A DNA stretch of 12,216 nucleotides from an uncultured Pseudomonadota bacterium (GCA_937907595.1 CALCXL010000710.1:1-12216); one strand, 5' to 3'. Shown: positions 1 to 7,231, numbered from the stretch's first letter. Notes: generated by a model from the sequence alone, not told the origin. A program made the numbers and translations.

Positions 1-27
1 CGCGCCGGGTGGACCACCCCGCCATGA

Positions 28-56
28 ACTTTTCAGAGATAGGGAGCGACTTTTCA
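28..56 (+). repeat. Short direct repeat upstream of the first gene
   Basis: The octamer ACTTTTCA occurs at 28-35 and again at 49-56. The copies start 21 bases apart, about two turns of the helix, in an unusually AT-rich pocket just before the start codon at 59. An AGGGAG ribosome-binding-like sequence at 41-46 lies between them. The repeat could be a regulator site or chance; nothing else supports a function. Confidence 0.3.
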
Positions 57-58
57 AG

Positions 59-919
59 ATGCGACGGAACGGTCTGCGGATTCTGGCAGTGGCGATGGCA
101 GCGGCAACTCTTGCCGTCGTCTCCGCCCCCCGAGACGCCGAAGCGGTGTCTCTCAACCTCATCAACAACTGGCGCATGGGCAACCTCGGCACCCTTGGGA
201 ACACCAACGGGACCGGGAGCGTGGCCACGAACACCGGCGGCTTCACCGGCGGCATCGGCGCGGCCAACTGGGTGCCTGACATCGGCGTCAACATCCACTT
301 CGGCATCGGCCTCGGCAAGGGCGACCAGGTCGTTCCCTTCCTCGGCTTCAACGTCGACCGCGTCGGCATCCAGGAAGAGGACGAGTACGACTGGGACCCC
401 GACAGCGACGGCACGGAGTACCAGACGGGCGACCGCTCGATGATGGTCTTCGGGCTGGAGATCGGCGGCAAGTTCTTCTTCATCGAGCGCGCCAAGGGCA
501 AGGCCCCGCCGTTCCTGTACGTGAGCTTCTTCAAGTACTTCGGCGACCTGAACGCTCAGGACGCCCGCGGTCACCTCTACGGTGAGGACTACGCGGACCT
601 GACGGCCGGCGTGCAGGAAGGTGACGACGAGGACGGCGGCGGCACGTTGATCGGCTACGACAACGCGCGGCACTCCCCCCTCGGCTTCAACCTCGGGTTC
701 GGCGCTGAGTACTACTTCAACGACAACTTCGCCCTGGGTGCCACCTTCCTGGGTGTCAGCCTGAGCTACGCGTCGGCGACGTACGACTACAGCGGCTACT
801 ACCGCAACACGGCCGTGACGGAGTTCAACCTCTACACCAACCTGTCCATGACCTACCGCTTCGCCTTCAGCGTGCGCGCGTCGGTCCAGTTCGAGTCGGA
901 CTACGACTACGAGGACTGA
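59..919 (+). CDS. Secreted beta-barrel-like outer membrane protein (hypothetical)
   Basis: A 286-residue protein of unrecognised family. Residues 1-29 form a clear Sec signal peptide: basic MRRNGLR, a hydrophobic core rich in Ala/Val/Leu, and an A-E-A cleavage site. The mature part is rich in Gly, Asn, Tyr and Phe and has many short alternating hydrophobic/polar segments, for example around GFNLGFGAEYYFNDNFALGA and LSMTYRFAFSVRASVQF. This is the pattern of membrane beta strands separated by acidic, Asp/Gly-rich loops. It ends DYDYED rather than with the C-terminal aromatic residue usual in BAM-inserted barrels, so the barrel call is an inference. The ATG at 59 fits both the signal peptide and the AGGGAG at 41-46, although the 12-base spacing is long. 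A hairpin follows the stop, suggesting a single-gene unit. It could instead be a periplasmic beta-rich protein. Confidence 0.75.
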   Translation: MRRNGLRILAVAMAAATLAVVSAPRDAEAVSLNLINNWRMGNLGTLGNTNGTGSVATNTGGFTGGIGAANWVPDIGVNIHFGIGLGKGDQVVPFLGFNVDRVGIQEEDEYDWDPDSDGTEYQTGDRSMMVFGLEIGGKFFFIERAKGKAPPFLYVSFFKYFGDLNAQDARGHLYGEDYADLTAGVQEGDDEDGGGTLIGYDNARHSPLGFNLGFGAEYYFNDNFALGATFLGVSLSYASATYDYSGYYRNTAVTEFNLYTNLSMTYRFAFSVRASVQFESDYDYED

Positions 920-941
920 GACAGGCTGAACGCCAACAGTT

Positions 942-965
942 AGCGGCCCGCCACGGTGGGCCGCT
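942..965 (+). terminator. Hairpin after the beta-barrel gene, possible intrinsic terminator
   Basis: AGCGGCCC at 942-949 and GGGCCGCT at 958-965 are perfect inverted repeats, giving an 8-bp GC-rich stem with an 8-base loop. The stem begins 22 bases after the stop codon at 919. The sequence after it (TCTGCTT) is only weakly T-rich and is followed by a long G run, so termination may be partial. Position and stem quality support the call; the poor T tract is the weakness. Confidence 0.55.
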
Positions 966-1060
966 TCTGCTTGGGGGGGAGGGGGTCGGTCGCGACGCGT
1001 CGATGAGCGCGCGATCGCCGCCCCCTCGTCCACTCCAAGCCCCCGGATCGCCAGGCCGCC

Positions 1061-3076
1061 ATGACCGACCCGCTCAACCGCGATCACCTGAGCACCGCCC
1101 CCCGCGCTGTGCAGCAGCCTCGAGACGCCGGCACCCGCCAGCGCTCGATCCTCTGGGCAGCGCTGTCCGTGCCCCCCCTCGGCGCGCTGTTCGGCGGCGC
1201 GTCCGTCGGCCTGGCCGAGTCGCTGCTGGTGCTGGCCTTCAGCCCCGGCACCAACGACTACAGCGGCGTCGTCTACGGCTTGGTGCTCTACAGCCTGATC
1301 GGGCTGGTCGGTGGCGCGGGCCTGGGCGTAGCGGCCGCCCTGCTGGGCCGCTTGCTCGGTCACCCGCCCGATCCCGCCCGGTCCTGGTCGTTGTCGTTCC
1401 TGGCGATCTTCTGCTCGATGGGCCTGGTCATCGGCCGCTTCATCGTGCAGCGCAACGTCTACGCCGAGGGCGCGCCGCCCATGTCGGCCAACCTGTGGCT
1501 GCTGCTGGGCTTCGGGCTCTTCGCGGCCGGGTTCCACCTGGTGGTGAGCAACGCGCTGGCCAAGACCTTCTTCTCGCTCCTGCTGCGCTGGCGGGGCGCG
1601 TTGGTGACCTACGCCTTCTTCTTCGTGTTCTGGCTGATGATCGCGGTGGCCCTGGCCCTCTCCAACCGGGAGGCGGCGGAGGTGGCGCCCCGGCCCGTGG
1701 CGGCGGACCTGGTGGACAAGCCGAACGTGCTGCTGGTGGTGGTCGACACCCTTCGGGCGGACGCGCTGGGGACGTACGGAGCGGCGGGCAACCCCTCGCC
1801 GCGACTCGACGCGTTCGCCGAGGACGCCCAGGTCTTCGAGCAGGCCATCGCCCAGTCCAGCTGGACGCGGCCATCCTTCGCGACCCTGCTCACCGCCACC
1901 CCCTCCTGCACCCACCAGTGCGCGCGCAAGGGCGACAAGCTGCCGGACGAGCTGACCACGCTGGCGGAGTCGCTGCAGACCCACGGGTACACGACCGGCG
2001 CGTTGGTCAACAACATCAACGTCACAGCGTCGTACAACTTCGACCAGGGGTTCGACACCTTCGAGTTCCTGCGGCCGCACTACCCCTTCCGGGCCTCGGA
2101 GGCGTCGTTCCGGCTGACGGCCTACCAGGTGCTGCGGCGGGTGCACGCCAAGCTCAGCTCGAAGATGAAGGTGGAGCACCACTACCACCCGGCCCCGACG
2201 GTCACCAACGAGGCGATCCGCTGGCTCAGCGTGCACGGCCAGGAGCGCTGGTTCCTGATGGTCCAGTACATGGATCCCCACGACCCCTACTTCCCGCACC
2301 CTGGCGACGGCAGCGGCTACGCCCGGGTGGAGCACCCGCACCCCGACGCGGCGGAGGCGGCGCACCTCAAGGAGCTGTACGCGGGGGAGGTGGCCTACTG
2401 GGACGAGGGCTTCGGTCGCTTGATCGACTTCCTGGACGAGCAGGGCTACCTGGACACGACCGCGGTGGTGGTGACCTCGGACCACGGGGAGGAGTTCGCC
2501 GAGCACGGCGGCTTCTGGCACGGGACCCGCCTGTACGACGAGTCGGTTCATGTGCCCCTGATCCTCCGCTTGCCCGACGCCCAGGAGGGGGACGGCAAGC
2601 GGGTCAAGGACCAGGTGCGAACGCAGGACATCGCCCCGACCCTGGTCCAGCTCGCCGGCGCGCAAGAGGGGCCGAAGTGGGACGGCTACTCGCTCCTGGA
2701 GAACTGGGAGCTGCGGCAGGCCGGGGAGCGCCTGGCCCTGGGCGAGGTGGAGTTCGAGGGGTGGAGCGCCCGCTCGGTCCGCCAGCGCGACTGGAAGTTC
2801 ATCACCAACCCCGGAAACCAGGTCGGCGCGACCCCCCGGCCCCCGGAGGAGCTCTACTTCCTGCAGTCCGACCCCGGTGAGTCCCGGGATCTGGCCCGCG
2901 ACGCTGCCGCCAGCTTCGCGCTCGAGCAACGTCGCCGCGATCTGGACGGCGTGCTCGCCGCGGCGTGCGGGCAGGCGGTGGGACGGGTGGAGCGGGCCGG
3001 CCGCATGTCCACCGAAGACTGCGAGGCCCTCAAGGCTCTGGGCTACCTGGACGCCGAGGCGCCGTGCGGCCCTTGA
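1061..3076 (+). CDS. Membrane-anchored sulfatase-like hydrolase/transferase (alkaline phosphatase superfamily)
   Basis: A 671-residue protein with five predicted membrane helices (about 30-58, 70-98, 108-128, 144-165, 180-200) and then a sulfatase-fold domain from about 220. An odd helix count with the N terminus inside would place the domain in the periplasm. Expected metal-site residues are visible: Asp229 in VVVDTLRAD, Asp405/His407 in YMDPHDPY, and Asp474-His475 in TSDHGEEFAEHG. The nucleophile segment reads SSWTRPSF, so Thr269 sits where classical sulfatases have the Cys or Ser converted to formylglycine (CxPSR). This resembles LtaS-type or other phospho-transferring members, so true sulfate hydrolysis is doubtful. 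The C terminus LKALGYLD is a typical family ending. The ATG at 1061 has no clear ribosome-binding site, but it keeps all the helices and no upstream in-frame start was seen. Likely substrate: an envelope glycan or lipid (inference). Confidence 0.9.
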   Translation: MTDPLNRDHLSTAPRAVQQPRDAGTRQRSILWAALSVPPLGALFGGASVGLAESLLVLAFSPGTNDYSGVVYGLVLYSLIGLVGGAGLGVAAALLGRLLGHPPDPARSWSLSFLAIFCSMGLVIGRFIVQRNVYAEGAPPMSANLWLLLGFGLFAAGFHLVVSNALAKTFFSLLLRWRGALVTYAFFFVFWLMIAVALALSNREAAEVAPRPVAADLVDKPNVLLVVVDTLRADALGTYGAAGNPSPRLDAFAEDAQVFEQAIAQSSWTRPSFATLLTATPSCTHQCARKGDKLPDELTTLAESLQTHGYTTGALVNNINVTASYNFDQGFDTFEFLRPHYPFRASEASFRLTAYQVLRRVHAKLSSKMKVEHHYHPAPTVTNEAIRWLSVHGQERWFLMVQYMDPHDPYFPHPGDGSGYARVEHPHPDAAEAAHLKELYAGEVAYWDEGFGRLIDFLDEQGYLDTTAVVVTSDHGEEFAEHGGFWHGTRLYDESVHVPLILRLPDAQEGDGKRVKDQVRTQDIAPTLVQLAGAQEGPKWDGYSLLENWELRQAGERLALGEVEFEGWSARSVRQRDWKFITNPGNQVGATPRPPEELYFLQSDPGESRDLARDAAASFALEQRRRDLDGVLAAACGQAVGRVERAGRMSTEDCEALKALGYLDAEAPCGP

Positions 3077-4695
3077 GGCCCCGGGGGCCCCTGAGGCCCC
3101 GAACCCTCGTCGTCGGCTGGGACGGCGCCACCCCGCAGCTGCTGTTTCCCTGGGTAGCCTCCGGCGAGCTGCCGGTCCTGGCCCAGCTGATGGGGGCGTC
3201 CCTGGCGGGCCCGCTCTGCTCGGTCCGCCCCCCGATGACCCTGCCGGCCTGGTCGTCCTTCCTGACCGGTGTGGGGCCGGGCGTGCACGGCATCGTCGAC
3301 TTCGCCCTACGCGAGCCGGGCAGCGGGCGCCTGCGCTTCCTCGACGCCCGGGACCGCGCGGTGGACACGGTGCCCGAACGGCTGGACGGCATGGGCTGGC
3401 GGGTGGGCACGGCGCTCTTTCCCACCACCTGGCCCCCGCGTCCCCTCTCTGGTGGGCAGATCAGCGGCTTCGACTCGCCGGTGGCCACCACGGTCCCCCG
3501 GTCGGCCTGCTCCCCCCCGGACCTTCACGACCTCATCCAGGGCGAGCTGGGCCACCCGCTGTCTTTCGCGGCCGTGTCCGAGCTCCGCAAGGGCCCGCGG
3601 TGGGAGGAGGAGGCCGCCGCGGCGCTTCTGCAGGGCATCGAGGACAAGGAGCGCGTCTGCCTGGCCATGCTGACGCGGGGCGCGCCTCTGGACTTCTTCG
3701 CGGTGCTCTTCGGCGAGTCGGACACGGCCGCGCACCACTTCTGGCACCTCTGCGATCCCACCTCCCCGCGCCACGATCCCCGGGGGGCCCGCCGCTTCGG
3801 CGACGTGCTCCTCAGCGTCTACCGACGGCTCGATCAGGCGCTGGGGGCCTTGTTGGAGGCGCAGCGCTGGGACTGCGTGGTGCTGGCGTCGGACCACGGC
3901 TTCGGCCCCGCGTCCGATCGCGTCCTGCACCTCAACGCCTGGCTCGCGCAGGAGGGGTTCCTCCGGTGGAGCGGGCGCGGGACGCTGGCGGCGGTGCGTC
4001 ACGGCGTCGCGCGCAGCCTCCCGGCGCCCTTGCTCGACGCGGCCCTGCGGCGCCTGCCTGGCTCGTGGATCGCAGAGGTCGAGGGGCGGGCGCGTTGGAG
4101 CAGCATCGATCCGCGGGGCACCGAGGTCTTCTCGGACGAGCTGAACTACGCCCCGTCGATGCGGCTCAACCTGCAGGGGAGGGACCCGGGCGGCCAGGTC
4201 TCAGCCTGCGCGTCGGAGCGTGCGGGCCTGCTCGCGCGGCTCGAGCGCGCCCTGCTGGACTGGCGGGACCCCATCGGCGGCCAGCGGATCGTCCGGGCGG
4301 TGCATCCGCGGGAGCGCTGGATGCCGGGCCCCTGCGTGGACCGCGCCGCCGACCTCTTCCTGGAGCTGGAGGAGGTCGCCGGCTGCACCTGGAACGTCCT
4401 GCCCAGCCGGCCCGGGGATCCGCCCGTGGCCTGGCTGCCGCGCGGCGCGTGGCGGGGCGCGAAGGGGATGGGCATGAGCGGCTCCCACCGGCAGGAGGGC
4501 GTCTTTGTGCTCCGCACGCCGGGGACCGACCCGGGGATCGGCGCGTTGGCCATCGAGGACCTGCTGCCGCGCTGGGCCCGGGACGCTGGCGTCGACCTGC
4601 CCCCCCCACGGCCGCCCGCGGAGGCTCGTTCGGCGGGCCCGGAGGATCCGGCGGGGCTCGCGGATCGGCTGCGCAGCCTGGGGTACATGCAGTGA
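3064..4695 (+). CDS. Alkaline phosphatase superfamily protein, type I phosphodiesterase/nucleotide pyrophosphatase-like
   Basis: A 543-residue protein if it starts at GTG 3064. Family landmarks in order: Asp20 in VVGWDGATPQLL; the nucleophile region MTLPAWSSFLTGVGPGVHGI with Thr59 at the catalytic position; metal ligands Asp220 and His224 in GESDTAAHHFWH; Asp277-His278 in LASDHGFGP; then LNAWLAQEGFL and LNLQGRDPGGQV, both typical of this family. The protein ends in RLRSLGYMQ. These proteins hydrolyse phosphodiester or phosphomonoester bonds; the substrate here is unknown. No signal peptide is apparent, so it is probably cytoplasmic. GTG 3064 lies in frame four bases after a GAGG at 3056-3059, and overlaps the sulfatase-like gene by 13 bases. 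TTG 3073 is an alternative start. The same frame is open back to 2965, but that part lies inside the previous gene and is Gly/Arg-rich low-complexity sequence. Translational coupling with the upstream gene is likely. Confidence 0.88.
   Translation: MRPLRPRGPLRPRTLVVGWDGATPQLLFPWVASGELPVLAQLMGASLAGPLCSVRPPMTLPAWSSFLTGVGPGVHGIVDFALREPGSGRLRFLDARDRAVDTVPERLDGMGWRVGTALFPTTWPPRPLSGGQISGFDSPVATTVPRSACSPPDLHDLIQGELGHPLSFAAVSELRKGPRWEEEAAAALLQGIEDKERVCLAMLTRGAPLDFFAVLFGESDTAAHHFWHLCDPTSPRHDPRGARRFGDVLLSVYRRLDQALGALLEAQRWDCVVLASDHGFGPASDRVLHLNAWLAQEGFLRWSGRGTLAAVRHGVARSLPAPLLDAALRRLPGSWIAEVEGRARWSSIDPRGTEVFSDELNYAPSMRLNLQGRDPGGQVSACASERAGLLARLERALLDWRDPIGGQRIVRAVHPRERWMPGPCVDRAADLFLELEEVAGCTWNVLPSRPGDPPVAWLPRGAWRGAKGMGMSGSHRQEGVFVLRTPGTDPGIGALAIEDLLPRWARDAGVDLPPPRPPAEARSAGPEDPAGLADRLRSLGYMQ
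3074..3101 (+). repeat. GC-rich repeat and hairpin at the junction of the two hydrolase genes
   Basis: TGAGGCCCCG occurs at 3074-3083 and 3092-3101. GGCCCC (3077-3082) and GGGGCC (3084-3089) form a hyphenated palindrome around a single G. The element begins at the stop codon of the upstream gene and lies just inside the start of the downstream one, where it encodes an LRPR-G-P-LRPR peptide repeat. It may affect reinitiation or coupling, or may just reflect base composition. Confidence 0.35.
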
Positions 4696-4714
4696 TCACC
4701 CTGGCCGTGTCGCC

Positions 4715-5935
4715 GTGATCCCGCCCTGGGTGCCGTCGCCCCGCCCCCTGCGGGTGGTGGAGGTCGCGGCCTGCCCCTGGCCCACCACCCAGGGCACGCA
4801 GGTGCACCTGCGCGGCCTCGTTCGCGCCCTCACCCGGCGGGGGCACGACGTGCACCTGGTCACCTACCACTTCGGCGAGGACCTGCCCGACGAGGGCGCC
4901 ACGGTGCATCGGATCCCCCCCGTGCCGGGCTACCGGAAGCTCCGCGCCGGACCGTCGATCGCGAAGCCCCTGCTCGACGGGCTGCTGCTCGCCCGCCTCG
5001 CCCAGGTGGTGCACAAGACCCGCCCCGACGTCCTGCACGTGCACAACTACGAGGCCCCCTGGGCGGGCTACGCGGTCCGGGCCTTGTCCGGCGTGCCGGT
5101 GGTCTACACCGCCCACAACCTCATGATCGACGAGCTCGATCGCTACCTGCAGGGTCGCTTGCTCCGAGCGGGTGCGCGCGGCCTCGCCGGATGGCTGGAC
5201 CGCCGCGTGCCCCGCATGGCCGATCGTTGCGTCGCCCTCAGCGACGCCGCCCTGCCCGCCCTGATCGAGCTCGGGGTGTCGGCGGACCGGCTGAGCTCCC
5301 TGCCCCCGGCGGTGCACCTGGAGGACCTGGGCGATGAGCCCCCCTCCGCCGCGCTCAGCGCGCCCCTTGTGCTCTACGCCGGCAACCCCGACCGGTACCA
5401 GGACCTGGGGTTGCTCTTCGCGGCCATGGTGCTGGTCCGCCGCCACCGCCCCGACGCGGTGCTCCGGGTGGTCTCAGGCGCCGACCTGGGACCGGCGCAG
5501 GCGCAGGCGCGGGGGCTCGGGCTGGGGGAGGGTGTCGTCTTTCGTCGCACGTCGTCTTGGGCGGAGGTGCGCGCAGAGATCGTCCAGGCCCGGGTCGCAG
5601 CGCTGCCGCGGGGACTCTGCCGCGGCGCGCCCATCAAGCGCCTCAACTTCGCAGGTCTGGCCCGCCCCATGGTCGCCTGCGAGGGCTCCGCCCACGGCAT
5701 GGGCGACGACGCTGGGCTCCGCGTGCCCGACGGCGACGTCTCGGGGTTCGCGGTCGCCTTGCTGCGCCTCCTCGAAGATCCTTCGCTCGCCGGTCGAATG
5801 GGAACGGCGGCCCGCGCGTCCATCCTGCGGGACTCGACGTGGCAGCACCGCGTGGAGCGACTGGAGTCGGAGTTCGTGCGCGCAATCGACGCTTGCAGTG
5901 CGCGCGGCTCCACGGTAGATGCAGGCCCATCGTGA
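4715..5935 (+). CDS. GT4-like family glycosyltransferase
   Basis: A 406-residue GT-B fold protein that would transfer a sugar from a nucleotide-sugar donor to an envelope acceptor. The N-terminal domain shows the GT4 pattern: RVVEVAACPWPTTQGTQVHL (13-32) in place of the Gly-rich loop, RRGHDVHLVT (41-50), DVLHVHNYEAPW (105-116) and VVYTAHNL (129-136). The C-terminal domain starts near 216 with PLVLYAGNPDRYQDLGLL. It then has the donor-site stretch GAPIKRLNFAGLARPMVAC (304-322), followed by VPDGDVSGFAVALLRLLEDP (337-356). The classical E-x7-E motif is not intact; the first Glu is missing and Asn replaces the second. That is seen in some divergent GT4 enzymes. GTG 4715 is chosen because it lies 19 bases after the preceding stop and just before the first beta strand; GTG 4730 or 4754 are alternatives. 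No ribosome-binding site is obvious. The substrate cannot be told. Confidence 0.88.
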   Translation: MIPPWVPSPRPLRVVEVAACPWPTTQGTQVHLRGLVRALTRRGHDVHLVTYHFGEDLPDEGATVHRIPPVPGYRKLRAGPSIAKPLLDGLLLARLAQVVHKTRPDVLHVHNYEAPWAGYAVRALSGVPVVYTAHNLMIDELDRYLQGRLLRAGARGLAGWLDRRVPRMADRCVALSDAALPALIELGVSADRLSSLPPAVHLEDLGDEPPSAALSAPLVLYAGNPDRYQDLGLLFAAMVLVRRHRPDAVLRVVSGADLGPAQAQARGLGLGEGVVFRRTSSWAEVRAEIVQARVAALPRGLCRGAPIKRLNFAGLARPMVACEGSAHGMGDDAGLRVPDGDVSGFAVALLRLLEDPSLAGRMGTAARASILRDSTWQHRVERLESEFVRAIDACSARGSTVDAGPS

Positions 5936-6687
5936 AGCGGATCCTCCCCCTCATCGCCGCGCTCGGCCTCGCCTCGGTGCCCCCGGCGGCGGCGGACAGC
6001 GTCGATCTGCTCGGTGGGTCATCGACGAGCCCCCAGAAGCCCAGCGAACCGCCTCCCGCGGCCACCCCGGCGCCGACGCACGCCCTGGGGAGCCTGGACG
6101 ACCTGTCCGCTGACGCCGACGGTGGTGCCCGGGCCGCTCTGCTGGTCAGCCTGGCCCTGGAGCGGCTCGCCGGGCTGGAGCTGCTCCTGGCCGCCGTTCC
6201 GCCCGGGGTGGAGCGGGACGCCGCGCTGGTGGAGCTGGCGGGGCTGCGCCAGGCGCTTCACGGGGCGCTGGTGGAGGTCGGGCGGCTGCGCGAGGCCAGC
6301 GACCTGCGGGCCTGGCTCGCGGCTCAGGGGCTGGGGGAGCGCGCCCCGTCGGGGACCACCAAGCCCGCCGCGTCGCCTGCCGTCCCCGTCGATCCTGTGG
6401 CGCTCACCACCGCGGAGTTCACGGACCTCTGCACGTCGATCGACGGGGTCGCCTTCACCACCGGCAAGATGGAGGTCCTGGTCCAGGGCCTGCAGAGTCG
6501 GCGGGTGAACACCGCGCAGGCGCGGGCGCTGATGGAGTTGTTCTCCTTCTCGCGGGATCGGGTGGACGCGCTGATCTTCCTGCACCCCCGCGTCCAGGAC
6601 CCGGAGAACTTCGACGGCCTGCTGTCGGCGCTCAAGTTCGAGTCCGATCGCGCCTCGGTCCGCAGCCAGCTGGGCCTCGACGGCTGA
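5932..6687 (+). CDS. Secreted protein with C-terminal DUF4476 domain
   Basis: A 251-residue protein starting at GTG 5932, whose GTGA overlaps the TGA of the glycosyltransferase by four bases, the usual sign of coupled translation. Residues 1-21 are a signal peptide (VKR, then a Leu/Ala/Pro core, A-A-A cleavage site). A Pro/Ala/Ser-rich linker follows (about 30-50), then a Leu/Ala-rich helical region (56-136) and a second linker. Residues 157-247 match the DUF4476 pattern: AEFTDLCTSIDGVAFTTGKM, the VNTAQARALMELFSF core, and DALIFLHPRVQDPENF. DUF4476 is a small helical domain of unknown function found in exported proteins, mainly of Bacteroidota and Myxococcota. The longer same-frame reading from 5557 overlaps the glycosyltransferase and is rejected because it would bury the signal peptide. 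The protein is likely periplasmic or surface-exposed; its link to glycan modification is inferred only from the operon. Confidence 0.85.
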   Translation: MKRILPLIAALGLASVPPAAADSVDLLGGSSTSPQKPSEPPPAATPAPTHALGSLDDLSADADGGARAALLVSLALERLAGLELLLAAVPPGVERDAALVELAGLRQALHGALVEVGRLREASDLRAWLAAQGLGERAPSGTTKPAASPAVPVDPVALTTAEFTDLCTSIDGVAFTTGKMEVLVQGLQSRRVNTAQARALMELFSFSRDRVDALIFLHPRVQDPENFDGLLSALKFESDRASVRSQLGLDG

Positions 6688-6707
6688 CCCGCTCGGTCGG
6701 TGCTTCG

Positions 6708-6736
6708 TTGTCAGTGCCCGGACCTGAGGCTACGGT
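6708..6736 (+). promoter_or_regulatory. Candidate sigma-70-type promoter for the Rrf2 gene
   Basis: TTGTCA (6708-6713) matches five of six bases of the -35 consensus. After an exact 17-base spacer comes TACGGT (6731-6736), which matches three of six at -10, including the conserved TA and final T. Transcription would start near 6743, leaving about 30 bases of leader before the ATG at 6773. The weak -10 could suit a regulated promoter. Confidence 0.45.
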
Positions 6737-6762
6737 GCGGTCGCGTCGCCCGGCGCCTCAGG
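6723..6762 (+). promoter_or_regulatory. Paired CCT-S-AGG dyads, candidate Rrf2 autoregulatory operator
   Basis: CCTGAGGC (6723-6730) and GCCTCAGG (6755-6762) are perfect inverted repeats. Each arm also contains the near-palindrome CCT-S-AGG, so the region holds two similar dyads about 33 bases apart, roughly three helical turns. The left copy lies in the promoter spacer against the -10 element. The right copy overlaps the AGGGAG ribosome-binding site at 6760-6765. Binding here would block both transcription initiation and early elongation. The operator role is inferred from position. Confidence 0.4.
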
Positions 6763-6772
6763 GAGTCCTTGC

Positions 6773-7231
6773 ATGCATGTTTCCCGGAAGGCGGACTACG
6801 CCGTCCGAGCCCTGTCCTACCTCGCCGGAAACCCCGGCAAGCGCGTGCTGATCAGCGAGGTGGCCCAGCGCATGGCGATCCCTCGCGCCTTCCTGTCGAA
6901 GATCATGAAGGAGCTGGTCGAGGGGGGCCTGGCCACCTCGCAGGTCGGGCCTGGAGGCGGCTACAGCCTGGCGGCGGCGCCCTCGGACATCACCTTCCGG
7001 CAGATCCTGGAGGTGGTTGAGGGGACCTGGTCGCTGGTGCCGTGCCAGGACGGGCCCGAGGACAACTGCATCATGCTGGACCGCTGCTCGCAGGTGACGA
7101 TCTGGGATCGCATCCGCGCGGAGATGCTGAGCGTCTTCGACGGCTACTCGCTGGACGATGTCATGACGCAGGGGCTGACGGGGGCGATGCCGATCCCGAT
7201 GCCCCGAGCCCCCGAGGTCACGGCTCCCTGA
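6773..7231 (+). CDS. Rrf2-family transcriptional regulator, probable Fe-S cluster sensor
   Basis: A 152-residue DNA-binding regulator. The family signature is complete: KADYAVRALSYLA (6-18), the winged-helix region SEVAQRMAIPRAFLSKIMKEL (28-48), and the wing GLATSQVGPGGGYSLA (52-67). Cys91, Cys99 and Cys105 follow (C-x7-C-x5-C), the place where IscR, NsrR and RirA hold their Fe-S cluster. The x7/x5 spacing resembles RirA more than IscR (C-x5-C-x5-C), so sensing of iron, redox state or nitric oxide is likely, but the signal cannot be decided. The ATG at 6773 is well supported: AGGGAG at 6760-6765 lies seven bases upstream and the protein starts at the conserved family N terminus. No isc, suf or iron-uptake gene adjoins it, so its targets may lie elsewhere. 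A residual Pro-rich tail (from about 136) has no recognised role. Confidence 0.95.
   Translation: MHVSRKADYAVRALSYLAGNPGKRVLISEVAQRMAIPRAFLSKIMKELVEGGLATSQVGPGGGYSLAAAPSDITFRQILEVVEGTWSLVPCQDGPEDNCIMLDRCSQVTIWDRIRAEMLSVFDGYSLDDVMTQGLTGAMPIPMPRAPEVTAP

Noticed and set aside
973..985. Run of seven G, an A and five G as a quadruplex or slippery site
   Set aside because: There are only two G tracts, too few for an intramolecular quadruplex, and it is not inside a gene.
1011..1018. GCGATCGC octamer like the cyanobacterial HIP1 repeat
   Set aside because: A single copy in GC-rich DNA with no other cyanobacterial trait; chance is the best explanation.
1003..2880. Long open frame of 625 codons starting at ATG 1003
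   Set aside because: It overlaps the sulfatase-like gene in another frame and is Arg/Gly/Pro-rich low complexity, typical of an alternative frame in GC-rich DNA.
2877..4718. 613-codon open frame overlapping the phosphodiesterase-like gene
   Set aside because: Low-complexity Arg/Ala/Gly/Pro translation; the neighbouring frame carries clear family motifs.
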